In this document: in pieces, positions 12,825-24,200 of the stretch
Numbering within the stretch: position 1 is the stretch's first letter
How the letters are laid out: each line of letters begins with the position of its first letter
Assembly: GCA_016647705.1 (NCBI GenBank)
Contig: CM028335.1
Location: forward strand, 39,500,712 to 39,564,711
Reading direction: 5' to 3'
DNA length: 64,000 nt
Source of the DNA: Eucommia ulmoides
Taxonomy: Eukaryota; Streptophyta; Magnoliopsida; Garryales; Eucommiaceae
Position numbers and translations under genes: made by a program
The notes under the pieces: generated by a model
Databases searched by the model: none
Told to the model about the DNA's origin: nothing
The model's input: the letters and a program-made list of their open reading frames with translations, nothing else

Positions 12825-13456
12825 AGGGTTGTGTTTTCATTTTTTAAGAGTTGGAATCCTAGCTTTCTCTCTCTAGGCTCCAGCAATCATGTCGGGTTAT
12901 TAGGGTTTCCAACATTCCTCTTCAATAAAATCTCATTATTCTGTTGAAATTCGGTTCTGGAGGGTGTTCTTGAGGTTTTTGGAACAACAACTCAAGAAGT
13001 TGACAGCAACCGATCGAGTTAAAACTAAGAAGATCAAGAAGGATAAGAAGGTATTTGTTTAGGGAAAGACCACTACCCTAAACTAGGTATGTTTCTTGAA
13101 TATTCTTTAATTGTGTCTTAAATTCATATATATTACTTGGACATAGTATAATCATGTAGTATCCATGCTTTTATTTCATGTATATAACACATATAACCCA
13201 TAATCAACAAATCATCAAGCCATGTCCAAATCATACAAAATCATATCAAGAACGTCAAGAACATCCAACATCATGTCAAGAACATATGAGGATCCAAATC
13301 ATCCAAGAACATGTTATGATTCTTTCATGAACGCTTCAAATCAAACTCTTACTAACTGTTAATCTAACCATATAACTATTAATAACTAATTTGCTTTATG
13401 CTATACGTCAAGATCATAGTTTGGCACTAAGTCTTCAAGCTAGTGGAATGGCACCT

Positions 13457-13483
13457 TATATATATATATACACACACACACAC
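13457..13483. repeat. (TA)n(CA)n microsatellite
   Basis: Alternating TA then CA dinucleotides inside the T1 LTR. Confidence 0.85.
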
Positions 13484-14688
13484 TACACCGACGGACCCTT
13501 GTGGCTAAAAATTCGGGATAAAGGGAGGACCACTATTCCTTCGGGGATATGTGTGACCCTTCTTCAAAAACCTTCCTATTTTTGTTAGTTTTGATTAGGA
13601 CTGTTATATACATATATGGTATTTCTTTTCTTTTCAAACTAACAACTCAAAATCAAACACTAACTTATCTAAACAAAAGAGTTTGGTTAAGGTGTTCTTG
13701 ACAAAATCAAAGAGACTATTTACATATCATGTTGTGACTTATGTTTTGTTTATAACTAAAATCAACTAAAACAAACCAACAATCACCTTACATAAATGAA
13801 CTACGTGATAACCTGATTCTCATTAATCTGTGATATGTAGGCAACCCACGTACGAGTTCGGTCACAAATTTAAATAATTTAGTCTTAGTTTATATGCTGG
13901 AGCTATATGTCGACTTCATTATCCATGTTTACTGGGATATGTAAGCAACCTTTATAAGATTCAGTCTCTTAAAAAAATACAAAAATATTTTCATTCCATA
14001 TGGATTGCATGTTTGAACTACATATCGACCTAATTCTCTGTGAAAATAGGGATATGTAGAAAAGCCTTTATAAGGTTCAATCGTTTATATTTATGTACCT
14101 TATATGATGCTATTGGGTTGTCGCTGCCTAGATTAGAGTACTTTATTGCTTTCTTTACCTTTAAAATTACTAAAATATTTTCATTCTTTATTTATAGTTG
14201 AATGATAGATAGTTAAACCTTTTACTGCTTTCATTATATAAAAAAATTCATAAAAAGGATTTTTTTTAGAAAGGGAAATTGTTTTTTTTAAGTAAATCAA
14301 AGAAAGTTACTTGGATGTTGTTTAACAATGAATATTCATTTAGACCAAGGCATTATTTACAAATGGGTGTCTTGGGGTGCATAAAACCTTCCTCGAGTAT
14401 AATTGACTCCCGAACTTTAAGAAATCTCTGGTACAAGACCTTTAAGAGTAAAAACACGAGCCATTTCTAAAATAAAAATGAATCTCGATGACCTAACACA
14501 CTATTTAACTATCTTCAACACAAAATCCTGACCCAAGGGATTTTTCAAAATCGACGCCTAGAAAAGTCCTTGAAAAACTATTTTCAAAATGAACGGATTT
14601 GGAGAACTTAGAAAGGGAGGAATAAAACTTATTTCCTTTTCTTCCCGATCTTTACTTCTTCCGCTATCAAAATCCTAGGTGCGTCACA

Positions 14689-15068
14689 AAGTACGAAAGA
14701 TTTAGAGATCGTTGACTAAAGTTTGGGAGCGAAAGGTGCCTAAAATTGAGGAAGCCCAGGATCTAACATTATATACTATCGATGAACTTATCAGTAACCT
14801 AATGACCCATGAGATAGTTATTCGAGGAAAGTTATTAGCCCAGGATCTAACATTATATACTATCTGGCACTGAAAGCGCAAAAGAATGAGGAGAACAATG
14901 GCAGTGATGAGATAAGTCATGACAGTGAGTGAGAAAATAATGTGACGCTTCTTACAAAAAATTTCAGAAAAATGACCTGACGAACATTTCGTGAAAAGAA
15001 AAATTTTAACATGAATAATGATGAATGCTATAACTGTCACAAAACTGGTTATTTTGAATCCGAAATTG
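14689..15068 (+). pseudogene. C1 gag, N-terminal-side fragment up to zinc knuckle
   Basis: Copia gag. It starts in a frame reading RSLTKVWERKVPKIEEAQDL, then DELISNLMTHE, a block typical of the plant copia gag (UBN2-like) domain. About 84 bp on, 27 bases (agcccaggatct...) are repeated, so the frame re-enters the same EAQDL-type words, apparently a local duplication. A K/R-rich region leads to the zinc knuckle CYNCHKTGYFES, where the usual His after Gly is Tyr. The final Cys is not here: the reading stops at 15068 where A1 begins and resumes at 35110. The left edge is truncated by T1. The 112-codon open frame on the opposite strand is a shadow. Confidence 0.75.
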
Positions 15069-16352
15069 TGGTAGCGATTATTTTGCTACACCGCAAGTGT
15101 ACGAGTCAAGTTTTAATAATATAGGGTGAGTAGAATATCGTATCCACAAGAATTGGTTTAAATCGTCGCTAAGTACTGCGACTATCTTAACCTAACTTTA
15201 TTTAGGTGTTCTAATTTAAGGTTTGTAAAAAATAAAACTAAAACAAATATAAAATCAAAAGCAAAATAAAATATGGACTTCCTATGCAAAATTATTCTAG
15301 GGGGTTTGACATCACTTTGCTAAACGATGCTAATTCAATTCAAGCTTATTAATTAAATTCATGCCCAATCATTAAGCACAGATGTCTAAATTAATCTCAC
15401 TTTCTCTCTCAAGTGACAAGTAAGATAATTTGTATAATTATTCGAATTAATATCTCTATTCAACTCAACTAATTATCCAATCTTTAAGTCTCATTCATCA
15501 TTTGGCTACCCAAATTATATTAGCCTCTCACACTCAATATAATAAGGGTTGTATTTTTCCGGTCTCAATATGCAAAATTACCTTTCTCGAGTGCCTAATC
15601 TTACACATCTATGATATCTAATTTACCTTTCGCATAAATTGGCAAATATGCATAAACAAATACAAATGATTGAAACATAAAATTCAATTAACAAAATTTT
15701 AAAATCTCAAGGCATAGTTCATACAAAGCTATTCAAATCCCCCTAGATAAAAACTTTAACTCAACATAATGGAATCCATGACTAATCTTTTCAAGAAATT
15801 CATAAATGCAAACATGTTCAACACAATATCACAAATACAAAATTTTAATAAAAAGATTAGGGTGAGAGAAAGCAAAAGAAAATTCTTTGTGGAGATGAGC
15901 TTCAAGGCTTCAAATTTTCAATAATCTTCAACTCCAATCTCTCTCTCTAGGAATTTTAGGCCTCCAATGATGTTTTTCTTTCCAAAATCTAGCCACCAAT
16001 GGGGTTTTTCTCCCAATTTCACCACCCCTAGGGTTTGAGGCATAAGGTAGTACATATAGGGATCAAAATAGGTTTTCCCACTGCAGAGAGGTGCTGGAGT
16101 GGGCTTTAGGAGCACGCCTTTTACCGTGGAACACTGCCGAAAGTGTGCTCGAGAGCCCTTCTGGTAGTTCTGACATCTGCTCGTATTTTGGCCATAACTT
16201 TCTCGTCTGAACTCTGATTGAGCAGATTCAAAATGCCATGGAAAGCTAAGAAAGAGATCTACAACTTTAATGTTTTGAATATTTCCAGAATTGGATTGAA
16301 TGATGGTAGAAATTGGTCTTAAGTTCAATTGATCGCACAAGGTATTATTCAT
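15069..16352 (-). repeat. A1 3' LTR, partial
   Basis: Matches the A1 right LTR (33184-35109) by eye along most of its length, including ACCGCAAGTGTACGAGTCAA near the terminus and a block at 16125-16300 shared with 34725-34880. It is cut at 16352 by S1 (target ttcat), and the rest of the LTR beyond S1 has been lost. A 144-codon open frame on the minus strand (15918-16352) is read as an LTR by-product because it has no family and the copy in the other LTR is not open. Confidence 0.8.
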
Positions 16353-18483
16353 TGTTGGCCAAGTGGAATACCTAAGGCTGTGGTGAATTGGGTAATTAAA
16401 AATTTATCAGAATAAAACTTTAATAAATCAAATAATTAATTTTAATCCTAAATTAATTATTATCTTTATATCACGGCGGAATTAAAAAATCAACTAAATG
16501 CACACTAAACAACAAAAATAAACACAACAAATATTACAGCACACCAAGATATATCCTGGTTCACCAAGCTACTCTTGGCTAGTCCAGTCCTTCAAGTCCC
16601 ACGGATATTTGCACCCACTAATACTCAAGATCTCTTTAAAGGTAGGAATCAAACCCTTACACTGATTCTTTTACAGGCTCAAAATCAACCTTTACAATAT
16701 CATTTTCCCAGGCTAAGGAAGAACCTCTACTTTTTACAGACTAAAGAATAACCTAATTCTTTTTAACACTAAGGACAAAGAATCAAAACCTCACCAATTA
16801 CTCCAAATATCCTTTTACCCAGTAAGGATTGAATCATTACAAATTTCACTCAAAAACACAATTCTATCCAGGAAGAATCACTACCCTAATCTCTTTACAG
16901 GAAGAGACTGAAAACCGGCTACCCCTGATTAAATACCCCCAACATTAACCCGTTACACTACTCACCAATACAAATTGATAAGCAGAAAATCTCACTCGGA
17001 GCTTCTACTACCCCAGATAAATAATAACTCGATTAATATCCCAAATCTAGTGATAGAAAAATGTGAGATTGAAAATCCGATTTTAAACAAGATATTGGTA
17101 GCAAATAATTGAGCACATAATCAGATTCAAAAAATTATTTATAAAAAATTTCTTTAATAAAAATCAGAAACAATTTCGAAGATCAATTTCCAGAAGATAA
17201 ACAAGTAATGCAATAATAGAAAATAATTGGAAAGATCTCACCTGGAATTCATAGAATAAATAAATAGAGCGATGTAACTTCAGATCCAATAGCAGCAAAG
17301 ATTAACAGTAAATATTTCTCAAGATCGCCTCTTAGAATAACTCACACAATATCTCAGAATGATAACTCTTATAACAGCTCACAAATGATCTTAACTCTTT
17401 ATGCTTTCTTGATATTGATTAATGATTAGTCTTTATATATGAAAAACGCAGGTCTTTATATAGGATAATGAAATCATCCTTCTAATAGCTAGTTCCCACT
17501 TCTCATGACAATTAAATGCTCTCTTAGACCCCTTATATCATTATGACTTCATTTTGGTTCAATTCACTTAATAATGACTTCTAAATCTTTCAATTAAATC
17601 CCCCAAATATTTCTCAATCTCAATTGATTAGAATATAATTAATTTTATGTACCAAATTGAGAAACATTAAAAATTAATGAACCAAATCAATAGGATTTAA
17701 ACATTAGGTGAAGCATATCTTAAATATAATAATATCCATGAAATCTCTCTCAAATCCTAACAAAAAACGGTTATTTTTGGATATAAATTCAGAATCCACA
17801 GTATCCTAAAATATCTCCCTAAGTCGACCGACCAGTTGATTGCTGGATTCAGGATCAAAGCTATGGCGTTCACCGGTCGACCTACCTGTCAACTTGGAGA
17901 TTCAGAGAGTTCAGTTTACCTTCATCGGTCGACCTACCTGTCGACTTAGAGATACAGAGAGTTCAACTTCTCTTCAATGGTCAACTTTCTTGTCGACTTA
18001 GAGATACAGGTTATTTCTGCTACTTGGTCCGGTCGACCTATCAGTTGACTTACATCTGCTGGATCTCTTTTCTAAACCCGTTTTTAACTCTTTCTCTTTT
18101 ACATTTTCACACCTTTAACCATTTTCTTTTCTAAATTAGCTCCACCAACTTCTTAAATTCCATTTTAGTCAATTAAAAATATTTATTTTCAAATCACATA
18201 TAGAAGCAAATAATTTCATCTTATCAAAACACACATAAATAATAAAAACTTTTTTTGCCGTATGTGTGTTCCTAATTGGGATATTAAGAGTTGAAATTCA
18301 CCTGAGTTGTTTTCCCTAATTTCTTCAAACTCTTAATTCTTTATTATCTTTGACATCATCATTTAGCATCAATTTAATTTGCATCTTCATCACTGGAACT
18401 TAAATAACTGAAACACTCAATTAAACCGTTAATTCTACCAAATTATCAACACGTAATTGTTTATCAAAATCTTAGGATCAATA
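16353..18483 (-). repeat. S1 3' LTR
   Basis: Plus-strand start TGTTGGCCAAGTGG and end GGATCAATA (the usual ACA is ATA here). It aligns by eye with 5814-8052 and with 27449-29502. A GTCGAC repeat cluster lies at 17822-18060. A TATA-like TATATAAAG lies on the minus strand near 17455. Confidence 0.88.
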
Positions 18484-18830
18484 ATTTCTCCATTTTTGAT
18501 GATGACAATTAACCTTTATGTTTTCTTGAAAACAAAACTATAACCATACTCCCCTTGAATCCGAGGAGGTTTTTTTTTTAACTCGTTAAAGCATGGTAAT
18601 GAAGATATTATAAAACATACTCAATGAAGCACAAATTTAAAAAATTTAAGAATACTCCCCCTTAATAAAACATCACTAATTTCTTAAGAATACTCTCCCT
18701 TAATAAAATATCACTAATTTCTCCTCATTTGTCATCTTTAAAAAACAAAATTTAGGGAGGGGAGAACACACAAATAACTCTACACTAGGTAAACATATTA
18801 TAAAAGCTTATTGAATCAACTTTAAGAAAT
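18484..18830 (-). other. S1 3' internal end and polypurine region
   Basis: On the minus strand this reads into the LTR through TTGTCATCATCAAAAATGG and GAGAAAT, the counterpart of the C1 sequence at 38970-38996. The rest is AT-rich with two near-identical short stretches (actccccctTAATAAAA type, near 18655 and 18690). No coding sequence is seen. Confidence 0.6.
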
Positions 18831-19975
18831 TCTTACTATCCTTTGTGTATATGACTACTCGCAAGTGTATGAGGTCAAAATTTTAGTATAGTGTGATCGT
18901 GAAATATCGGGTTATCGTATCCATAGGGATTGGTGTCGTTACTATCGAATACCACGTTTATCGTGACCTAACTTTATCTAGAAGAAAACAAATGTATTTA
19001 ATTAATTAAACTAATACTAATATAACCAAAATTAACAACACTAATATGCTAATATGTTTTAGGGTGAAGAATTGCCTAGGGATTAATGTGTTTACAAGTA
19101 CACGTTCGATCTCGATTTACTCACGTTTACGGTGTTCGACCTATTTGACAATCTCGGTACATAAACTCCACCGCTACCTCTCCCGAGTGTAAGACGGAGG
19201 AATACATGACTTCGAGTCAATGAAGAAGTCCCTATCAACGTCTTAGAGACCCTAGGTCACGTGAGTCTCACCCAGCATCATTGATTGCACACAATCCAAC
19301 TCCCTCCCAGGTTATTGGATCGTTGCGTTGTATTTATCCTATCGACAATCTCCGTTCTAAAACTCCCTCGCCATCTCTCCCAAGTGTAAGACGAGGGATA
19401 TAACGCAACTTCGCTTCAACGCAGAAGTCTCCCTCAATGTCTTAACGATCCTAGGTTGTGTGAGTCTTGCCCTAACGTCATCGATTGTCCACGATTCAAA
19501 CCCCGACCGGGTTATAGAAACGTGGAATTTGTTTACCCAAATCCGAATTCGGGGTTTGTCAAACCCCCACATTCTCTATTTATTTAATTGAGCATGATAA
19601 ACAAAAAATACGATAAATACAATCAAACTACGAAGAACAATCACAAACGTGACACCGAAATCATCCAAACACATATTCATAAATTTATTGTTAATCCCTA
19701 CTACAATCCATTTTTATCTAAGGCCATAGCTATATTTACAATGAAATAACAAGCTAAACATGCTCACATGATACTAAGATAAAGAAATAAGGAAAAACAA
19801 TCGAAGAAATAAGCCTCGTCCAAAGATAAACCGCTAAGAACCCTCAACGATCGATTCTCCATCTTCTCCACTTCAGGATGTGAGCTCCACCTATAAAACT
19901 CCTACACCTAGGCCTAAATATAGCCTAAGGTAGTCAAAAAACTAAGAGAGGCCGGAGAAGGGGGAGGAGATGGGG

Positions 19976-19983
19976 TATTTATA
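19976..19983 (-). promoter_or_regulatory. TATA box of A2 3' LTR
   Basis: Minus strand TATAAATA followed by CCCC. The same box is at 23682-23691 in the partner LTR. Both lie just downstream of the palindrome cluster. Confidence 0.6.
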
Positions 19984-20029
19984 GCCAAAATATCCTAAAA
20001 GTATCTAAAAATATCTCAAGACTGTGCGG

Positions 20030-20305
20030 GGGATTTCCGCCTAGGCAAAGGTAGGTCGGTTTGGTTGATCACCTAGGCGAAGAAGTAGGTGGAGGATTTG
20101 GAAGAACATTCTGCTGGATTTCCACCTAGGCGAAGGAATTTTCTCCTAGGCGGTGGACTGTCTGTAGTCTATCTTTGTTTCATCTGATGGATTTCCGCCT
20201 AGGTGATGGAATCTTCACCTAGGCGGTGGTCCATCAGTAATATTTATTCTTTTCTCAGCATCTTCATAGCCTAAGCGGTGGTCTGGTTGCCTAGGCGGTG
20301 GGCCT
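20030..20305. repeat. CCTAGG-centred palindrome cluster (A2 U3)
   Basis: Repeated variants of CCGCCTAGGCGGTGG: near 20036, 20068, 20119, 20140, 20185, 20212, 20268 and 20288. Related clusters are at 23740-23960, 31115-31290 and 55148-55300, each in U3 of an Athila-like LTR, and at 41820-41975 in A3. Confidence 0.8.
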
Positions 20306-21148
20306 ATTTCACAATTTAGCCTCCGAGCTTGTTTATCCACCGTAACTTCGACTCGCTTTGGTTCGATCTCATCGTTTTCGCTCCAGTTTCCTATCTTTTT
20401 CCCCACACACTTGATTTATACAAAAAGTGAGAAAACTAATTAAAACTAAATAAAATACTATATAAATGCTAGAAAACTAACTTAATTCGGTTTGGAAATA
20501 CGTAGGTGGATCACACCTATCAAATACCCCCAAACTTGGAATTTGGCTAGTCCTCGAGCTAAACACACACACAAAAATGAAAACTACAACTGAATTAAAT
20601 AACAAACATCATAAAACAATCTAAACATAAAGATATGCGAGTTTTAAATTCTTCTAACGGCCAATTTATTTTTATCCCTCAACAACCGCCAGTTATATCG
20701 AGTTCAGGCGGTAACACACACCATGTAATGTTCTAGATTTTCGACATGCTATAATGGTGAGCGCTATTCTAGATCCTATAAACGTGTTAGTGCGTGACTC
20801 AATAATATAACTATACAATGACCAGATTGGATCATCCACCAACGAAATTCATGACTTAAACCGTATAGGACTAGGATTTCCATATGCCTGATTGGGGTCC
20901 ACTCTCCACTAATGTAGGTTTAGTAGTTCAAAAAGATCAGAAGGGCTTGGTTCAGTTATGGAATATTTGGCCAAGGGTATTTCGGAATAGAAAACAGGTT
21001 AACGTTGTTAACATAACGTTACCCAAGGCTCAACGCTTGGCACATTCACTCTCGAACCCCCATACTTAGATTGGAAACAATCCCGAACAAACAATTAAGA
21101 ACGTAGTACTCACTTGTAAAAAGAAACAGAAATAAACTATATTTACAT

Positions 21149-21150
<2 letters not shown>

Positions 21151-21195
<45 letters not shown>
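21151..21195. repeat. 45-bp poly(T) run
   Basis: Uninterrupted thymines. On the element's coding strand this is poly(A) within the 3' internal region. Confidence 0.95.
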
Positions 21196-21198
<3 letters not shown>

Positions 21199-22123
21199 TA
21201 ACCACACCCCCAAACTTATTTGATTAGTCTGATTTCATGGATGTGGTTAAAATGAAAGAAAAATGACAAGTGAGTACTCAAATACCGAACCAATTAGAAG
21301 TTCGTCCTAAACCCAACCGCTCACATCAAGTAGCATTTACAATTGCTAACTTGATTCACTCAAATGTGCCTTTAAATTCAGCGATTTAGGTTTGGAAAAA
21401 GATCCACTGGCCATGGTATTAGTTTATGTGTTCAGAATTGAATTAGCATTTAGGTTTCGACAGGGTAACGAGGGATAAACATATAACAGGGTAGGCTTCA
21501 ACGGCTCAAGCCACAAAGAAAATGCCTAAATCACGTCTCCTGAACTACCGCGCCTAGGATTTCGCCTCAAGCTTCCCCTCAATTAAGTTCTAGAATCCTT
21601 AATGTGTCATGAATTTGGCTCATTGATAATCGTCCTCAAATCAATTGAATAACTATACATTGAGTCTTATGTGCCCGTGCAAATTAGGATCTACAATAAT
21701 TTTTACCAAAATGCATAGTCAAACACACAGAATCACATATGCATGGGTATTACCCTTAACTTCGAAAACAACCAGGGGTAATTATCATCATTGGGTAATG
21801 GCCCAGATGAACGTAAAACTCAACATATAATAACAACAACACACAAAAACATAAACACATTCTAACTTAAACAGACATGCAATACGAGAAAACAGTAACA
21901 CATAAACTAACATACTAAATACTACACATCACTTTCGAACTTAAAATGGATAGTGTTCTCAGCGATCCCAATCATCAATCTCAACATATGAAATTTAGAA
22001 CATGCTAACGAAGGGTGTTTAAAACACTTACTTGGGAGGCGAGAGGATCTCGCCTCTGATTCAAGTCAGATGTAACGGATTTAACTTATTTGACCTTGGG
22101 TTGCCTCTCAAGAAATGTGTAGT

Positions 22124-22345
22124 TTAATATCCTCGGCCCGACATTTTTAGAATGCCCTCAAGATTGGTGAGGTTTTGCTTTGGATGGCTCAATCTTTCAA
22201 CGAAACGCCTCATCGACTTATGTGCTTGGCCATAAAACGGTTTGGAATCCCGTCGAAAGGGATGCATCAATACCCGTCGATCTAACATCACCAAGTACCC
22301 TGCATTGGAAACAAAAACAAAACTACAAACAAAAATTATATACAA
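22124..22345 (-). CDS. Small ORF of A2, unknown function
   Basis: A 73-codon open frame close to the primer site. The C-terminal part contains LSHPKQNLTNLEGI, and the sequence after its stop reads on as a TTHFLRGNP-like string. A1 has the same pair (LTHLAKLEGI and a GRQPK-like string) in its 5' ORF at 31930-32571, so this looks like the surviving tail of a protein shared by A1 and A2. No catalytic motif, signal peptide or membrane segment is seen. It could be a gag relic or chance; no function is assigned. Confidence 0.35.
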   Translation of the reverse strand: MYIIFVCSFVFVSNAGYLVMLDRRVLMHPFRRDSKPFYGQAHKSMRRFVERLSHPKQNLTNLEGILKMSGRGY

Positions 22346-22506
22346 AATAAATGCTTAAAGTAAAATTAAGTCATTTACACACAATATCGATAATAAATGA
22401 CAAAACACACTCTGGGAAATAAGATACACTTGCTTCTCTTATCTAAAACTTAAGTCCTGAGCCCTTACCGCATTTCTCCGACAATAAAATCAAAACAATC
22501 CCTGGC

Positions 22507-22522
22507 AGTGGCGCCAAAAACT
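22507..22522 (-). promoter_or_regulatory. A2 primer-binding site
   Basis: Complement of TTTTTGGCGCCACTGCCAGG just inside the 5' LTR terminus TGTACGCCG. TGGCGCC is the usual Athila primer site (tRNA-Asp type, from memory). Confidence 0.7.
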
Positions 22523-24191
22523 TGTACGCCGAACGATTTTTTACTATCCTTCGTGTATATGACTACTCGCAAGTGTATGAGGTTAAAGTTTTAGTATAGT
22601 GTGATTGTGAAAGATCGGTTTATCGTATCTACAGGGATTGTTGTCGTTACTATCGAATACGGCGTTTGTCGTGACCTAACTTTATCTAGGCGAAAATAAA
22701 TGTGTTTAATTAATTAAACTAATACTAATATAACCTAAATTAACTACACTAATATGAAAATATGTTTTAGGGTAAATAATTTCATAGGGATTAACGTGGT
22801 TACAAATACGTGTTCGATCTCGATTTACTCACATTTACGGTGTTTGACCTATTTAACAATCTCGGTATGTAAACTCCACCGCTACCTCTCCCAAGTGTAA
22901 GACGGGAGAATACATGACTTTGAGTCAACGAAGAAGTCCCCCTCAACGTCTTAATGACCCTAGGTCACGTGAGTCTTGCCCAGCGTCATTGATTGCACAC
23001 AATTCAACTCCCTTGTGGGTTATTGGATCATCGCATTGTATTTACTCTATCGACAATCTTCGTTCAGAAACTCCCTCGCCACCTCTCCTGAGTGTAAGAC
23101 GAGAGATATAACGCAACTTCGTGTCAACGAAAAAGTCCCCCTCAACATCTTAACGACCCTAGGTCGTGTGAGTCTTGCCCCAACATCAACGATTGTCCAC
23201 GATTCAAACCTGGACCAGGTTATAGAAACGTGGAATTTGTTTACCCAAATCCAAATCCGGGGTTTGTCAAAACCCCGTATTCTCCATTTATCTAACTAAG
23301 TATGATAAACAAACAATACGATAAATATAATCAAACTACGAAGAACAATCACAAATGTGACCCCGAAATCATCCAAACATATATTCATAAATTTATTGTT
23401 AATCCCTACTACAATCCATGTTTATCTAAGGACATAGCCATATTTATAATGAAATAGCAATCTAAACATGCTCACATGATCCTAAGATAAAGAAATAAGG
23501 AAAAACAATCGAAGAACTAAGCCTCGTCTGAAGATAAACCGCTAAGAACATTCAATGATCGATTCGCCGTCTTCTCCACTTCGGGATATGAGCTCCACCT
23601 CTAAAACTCCTAAACCTAGGCCTAAATATAGCCTAAGGTGCTCAAAAAACCAAGAGAGGCTAGAGAAGGAGGAGGAGATGGGGTATTTATAACCAAAATA
23701 TCCTAAAAATATCCAAAAATATCTCAAGACTGTGCAGGGGATTTTCGCCTAGGCGGAGGTAGGTCGGTTTGGTTTATCACCTAGGCGAAGAAATAGGCAG
23801 AGGATTTGGAAGAACATTCTGTTGGATTTTCGCCTAGGCAGTGGACTGTCAGTAGCCTATCTTTGTTTCCTCTGGTGGATTTCCGCTTAGGCGAAGGAAT
23901 CTTCGCCTAGGCGATGGTCCATCAGTAATATTTTTTGTTTTCTTAGCATCTACACCGCCTAGGAGGTGGGCCTATTTCATAATTTAGCCTCCAAGCTTGT
24001 TTATCCACCGTAACTTCGAATCGCTTTGGTTCGATCTCATCGTTTTCGCTCCAGTTTCCTATCTTTTTGCCCCACACACCTGATTTATACAAAAAGTAAG
24101 AAAACTAATTAAAACGAAATAAAATACTATATAAACACTCGAACACTAACTTAATTCTGTTTGAAAATACGTTGGTGGATCGCACCTATCA
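22523..24191 (-). repeat. A2 5' LTR
   Basis: Full-length LTR of 1669 bp from TGTACGCCG (plus strand) to CACCTATCA. Near-identical layout to 18831-20522, including the palindrome cluster (23740-23960, fewer copies) and TATA box (23682-23691). Confidence 0.88.
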
Positions 24192-24200
24192 AGGGCTTTA

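Larger units (their letters stand above)
1..14688 (+). mobile_element. T1: Tat-like Ty3/gypsy retrotransposon, 3' part
   Basis: The right-hand part of a large Ty3/gypsy element; its 5' LTR, gag and most of pol lie left of the window. Seen in order: a decayed integrase end (3-1239), a long non-coding 3' region full of repeats (1240-9022), a purine tract (9023-9038) and a 3' LTR starting TGTAGACACC at 9039. The integrase wording, the long repeat-filled 3' region and the LTR of about 3.4 kb (after removing a solo LTR inside it) fit the Tat/Ogre group. The right end is placed at 14688 (gcgtcaca) because copia gag resumes directly after it, so T1 appears to sit inside C1 gag. The target duplication cannot be checked because the left end is outside the window. 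Two solo copia LTRs later inserted into it. Confidence 0.75.
9039..14688 (+). repeat. T1 3' LTR
   Basis: Begins TGTAGACACCATATTTTG after the purine tract and is taken to end at gcgtcaca. It spans 5650 bp, of which 2203 bp are an inserted solo LTR plus one target duplication. It has a TATA-type box on the plus strand (12815-12824), then a likely leader with a pyrimidine-rich stretch. Copies of the GAACTAC repeat lie at 13797-14080. It contains a 79-bp tandem duplication (12177-12334) and a TA/CA microsatellite (13457-13483). The right boundary rests on where C1 gag resumes, so a few bases of uncertainty remain. No partner LTR is in the window. Confidence 0.65.
18831..20522 (-). repeat. A2 3' LTR
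   Basis: Its minus-strand start is TGATAGGTGTGATCC at 20522. The other end stops near ttactatcc (18833), short of the TGTACGCCG terminus in the partner LTR. U3 carries at least eight CCTAGG-centred palindromic motifs at 20030-20305, followed in transcription order by a TATA box (19976-19983, minus). Confidence 0.88.
20523..22522 (-). other. A2 internal region, non-coding
   Basis: Begins (minus-strand 3' side) with an Athila-type purine tract, CCAAGTTTGGGGGTATT at 20523-20540, and ends with the primer site at 22507-22522. Between them are sequences homologous by eye to A1 (29503-30098) and to A3 (53880-54200), a 45-bp poly-T (21151-21195) and one short ORF (22124-22345). No pol motifs in any frame. 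Confidence 0.7.
18831..24191 (-). mobile_element. A2: small Athila-like non-autonomous element
   Basis: Two long LTRs (18831-20522 and 22523-24191) closely alike by eye flank about 2 kb of internal DNA with a purine tract (20523-20540) and an Athila-type primer site (22507-22522, complement of TGGCGCC). Total is about 5.4 kb. There is no gag-pol; the only open frame of note is 22124-22345, which resembles the end of the A1 small ORF. Layout is that of a LARD-like element mobilised by a relative. The left LTR lacks about 18 bp of the terminus present in the right one, and no target duplication was found (right flank agggc). Confidence 0.8.

Noticed and set aside
14702..15040. 112-codon minus-strand open frame
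   Set aside because: Lies opposite the C1 gag sequence, which explains the region better.
15918..16352. 144-codon minus-strand open frame in the A1 3' LTR
   Set aside because: No recognised family, its start coincides with the S1 insertion edge, and the matching part of the other LTR is not open.
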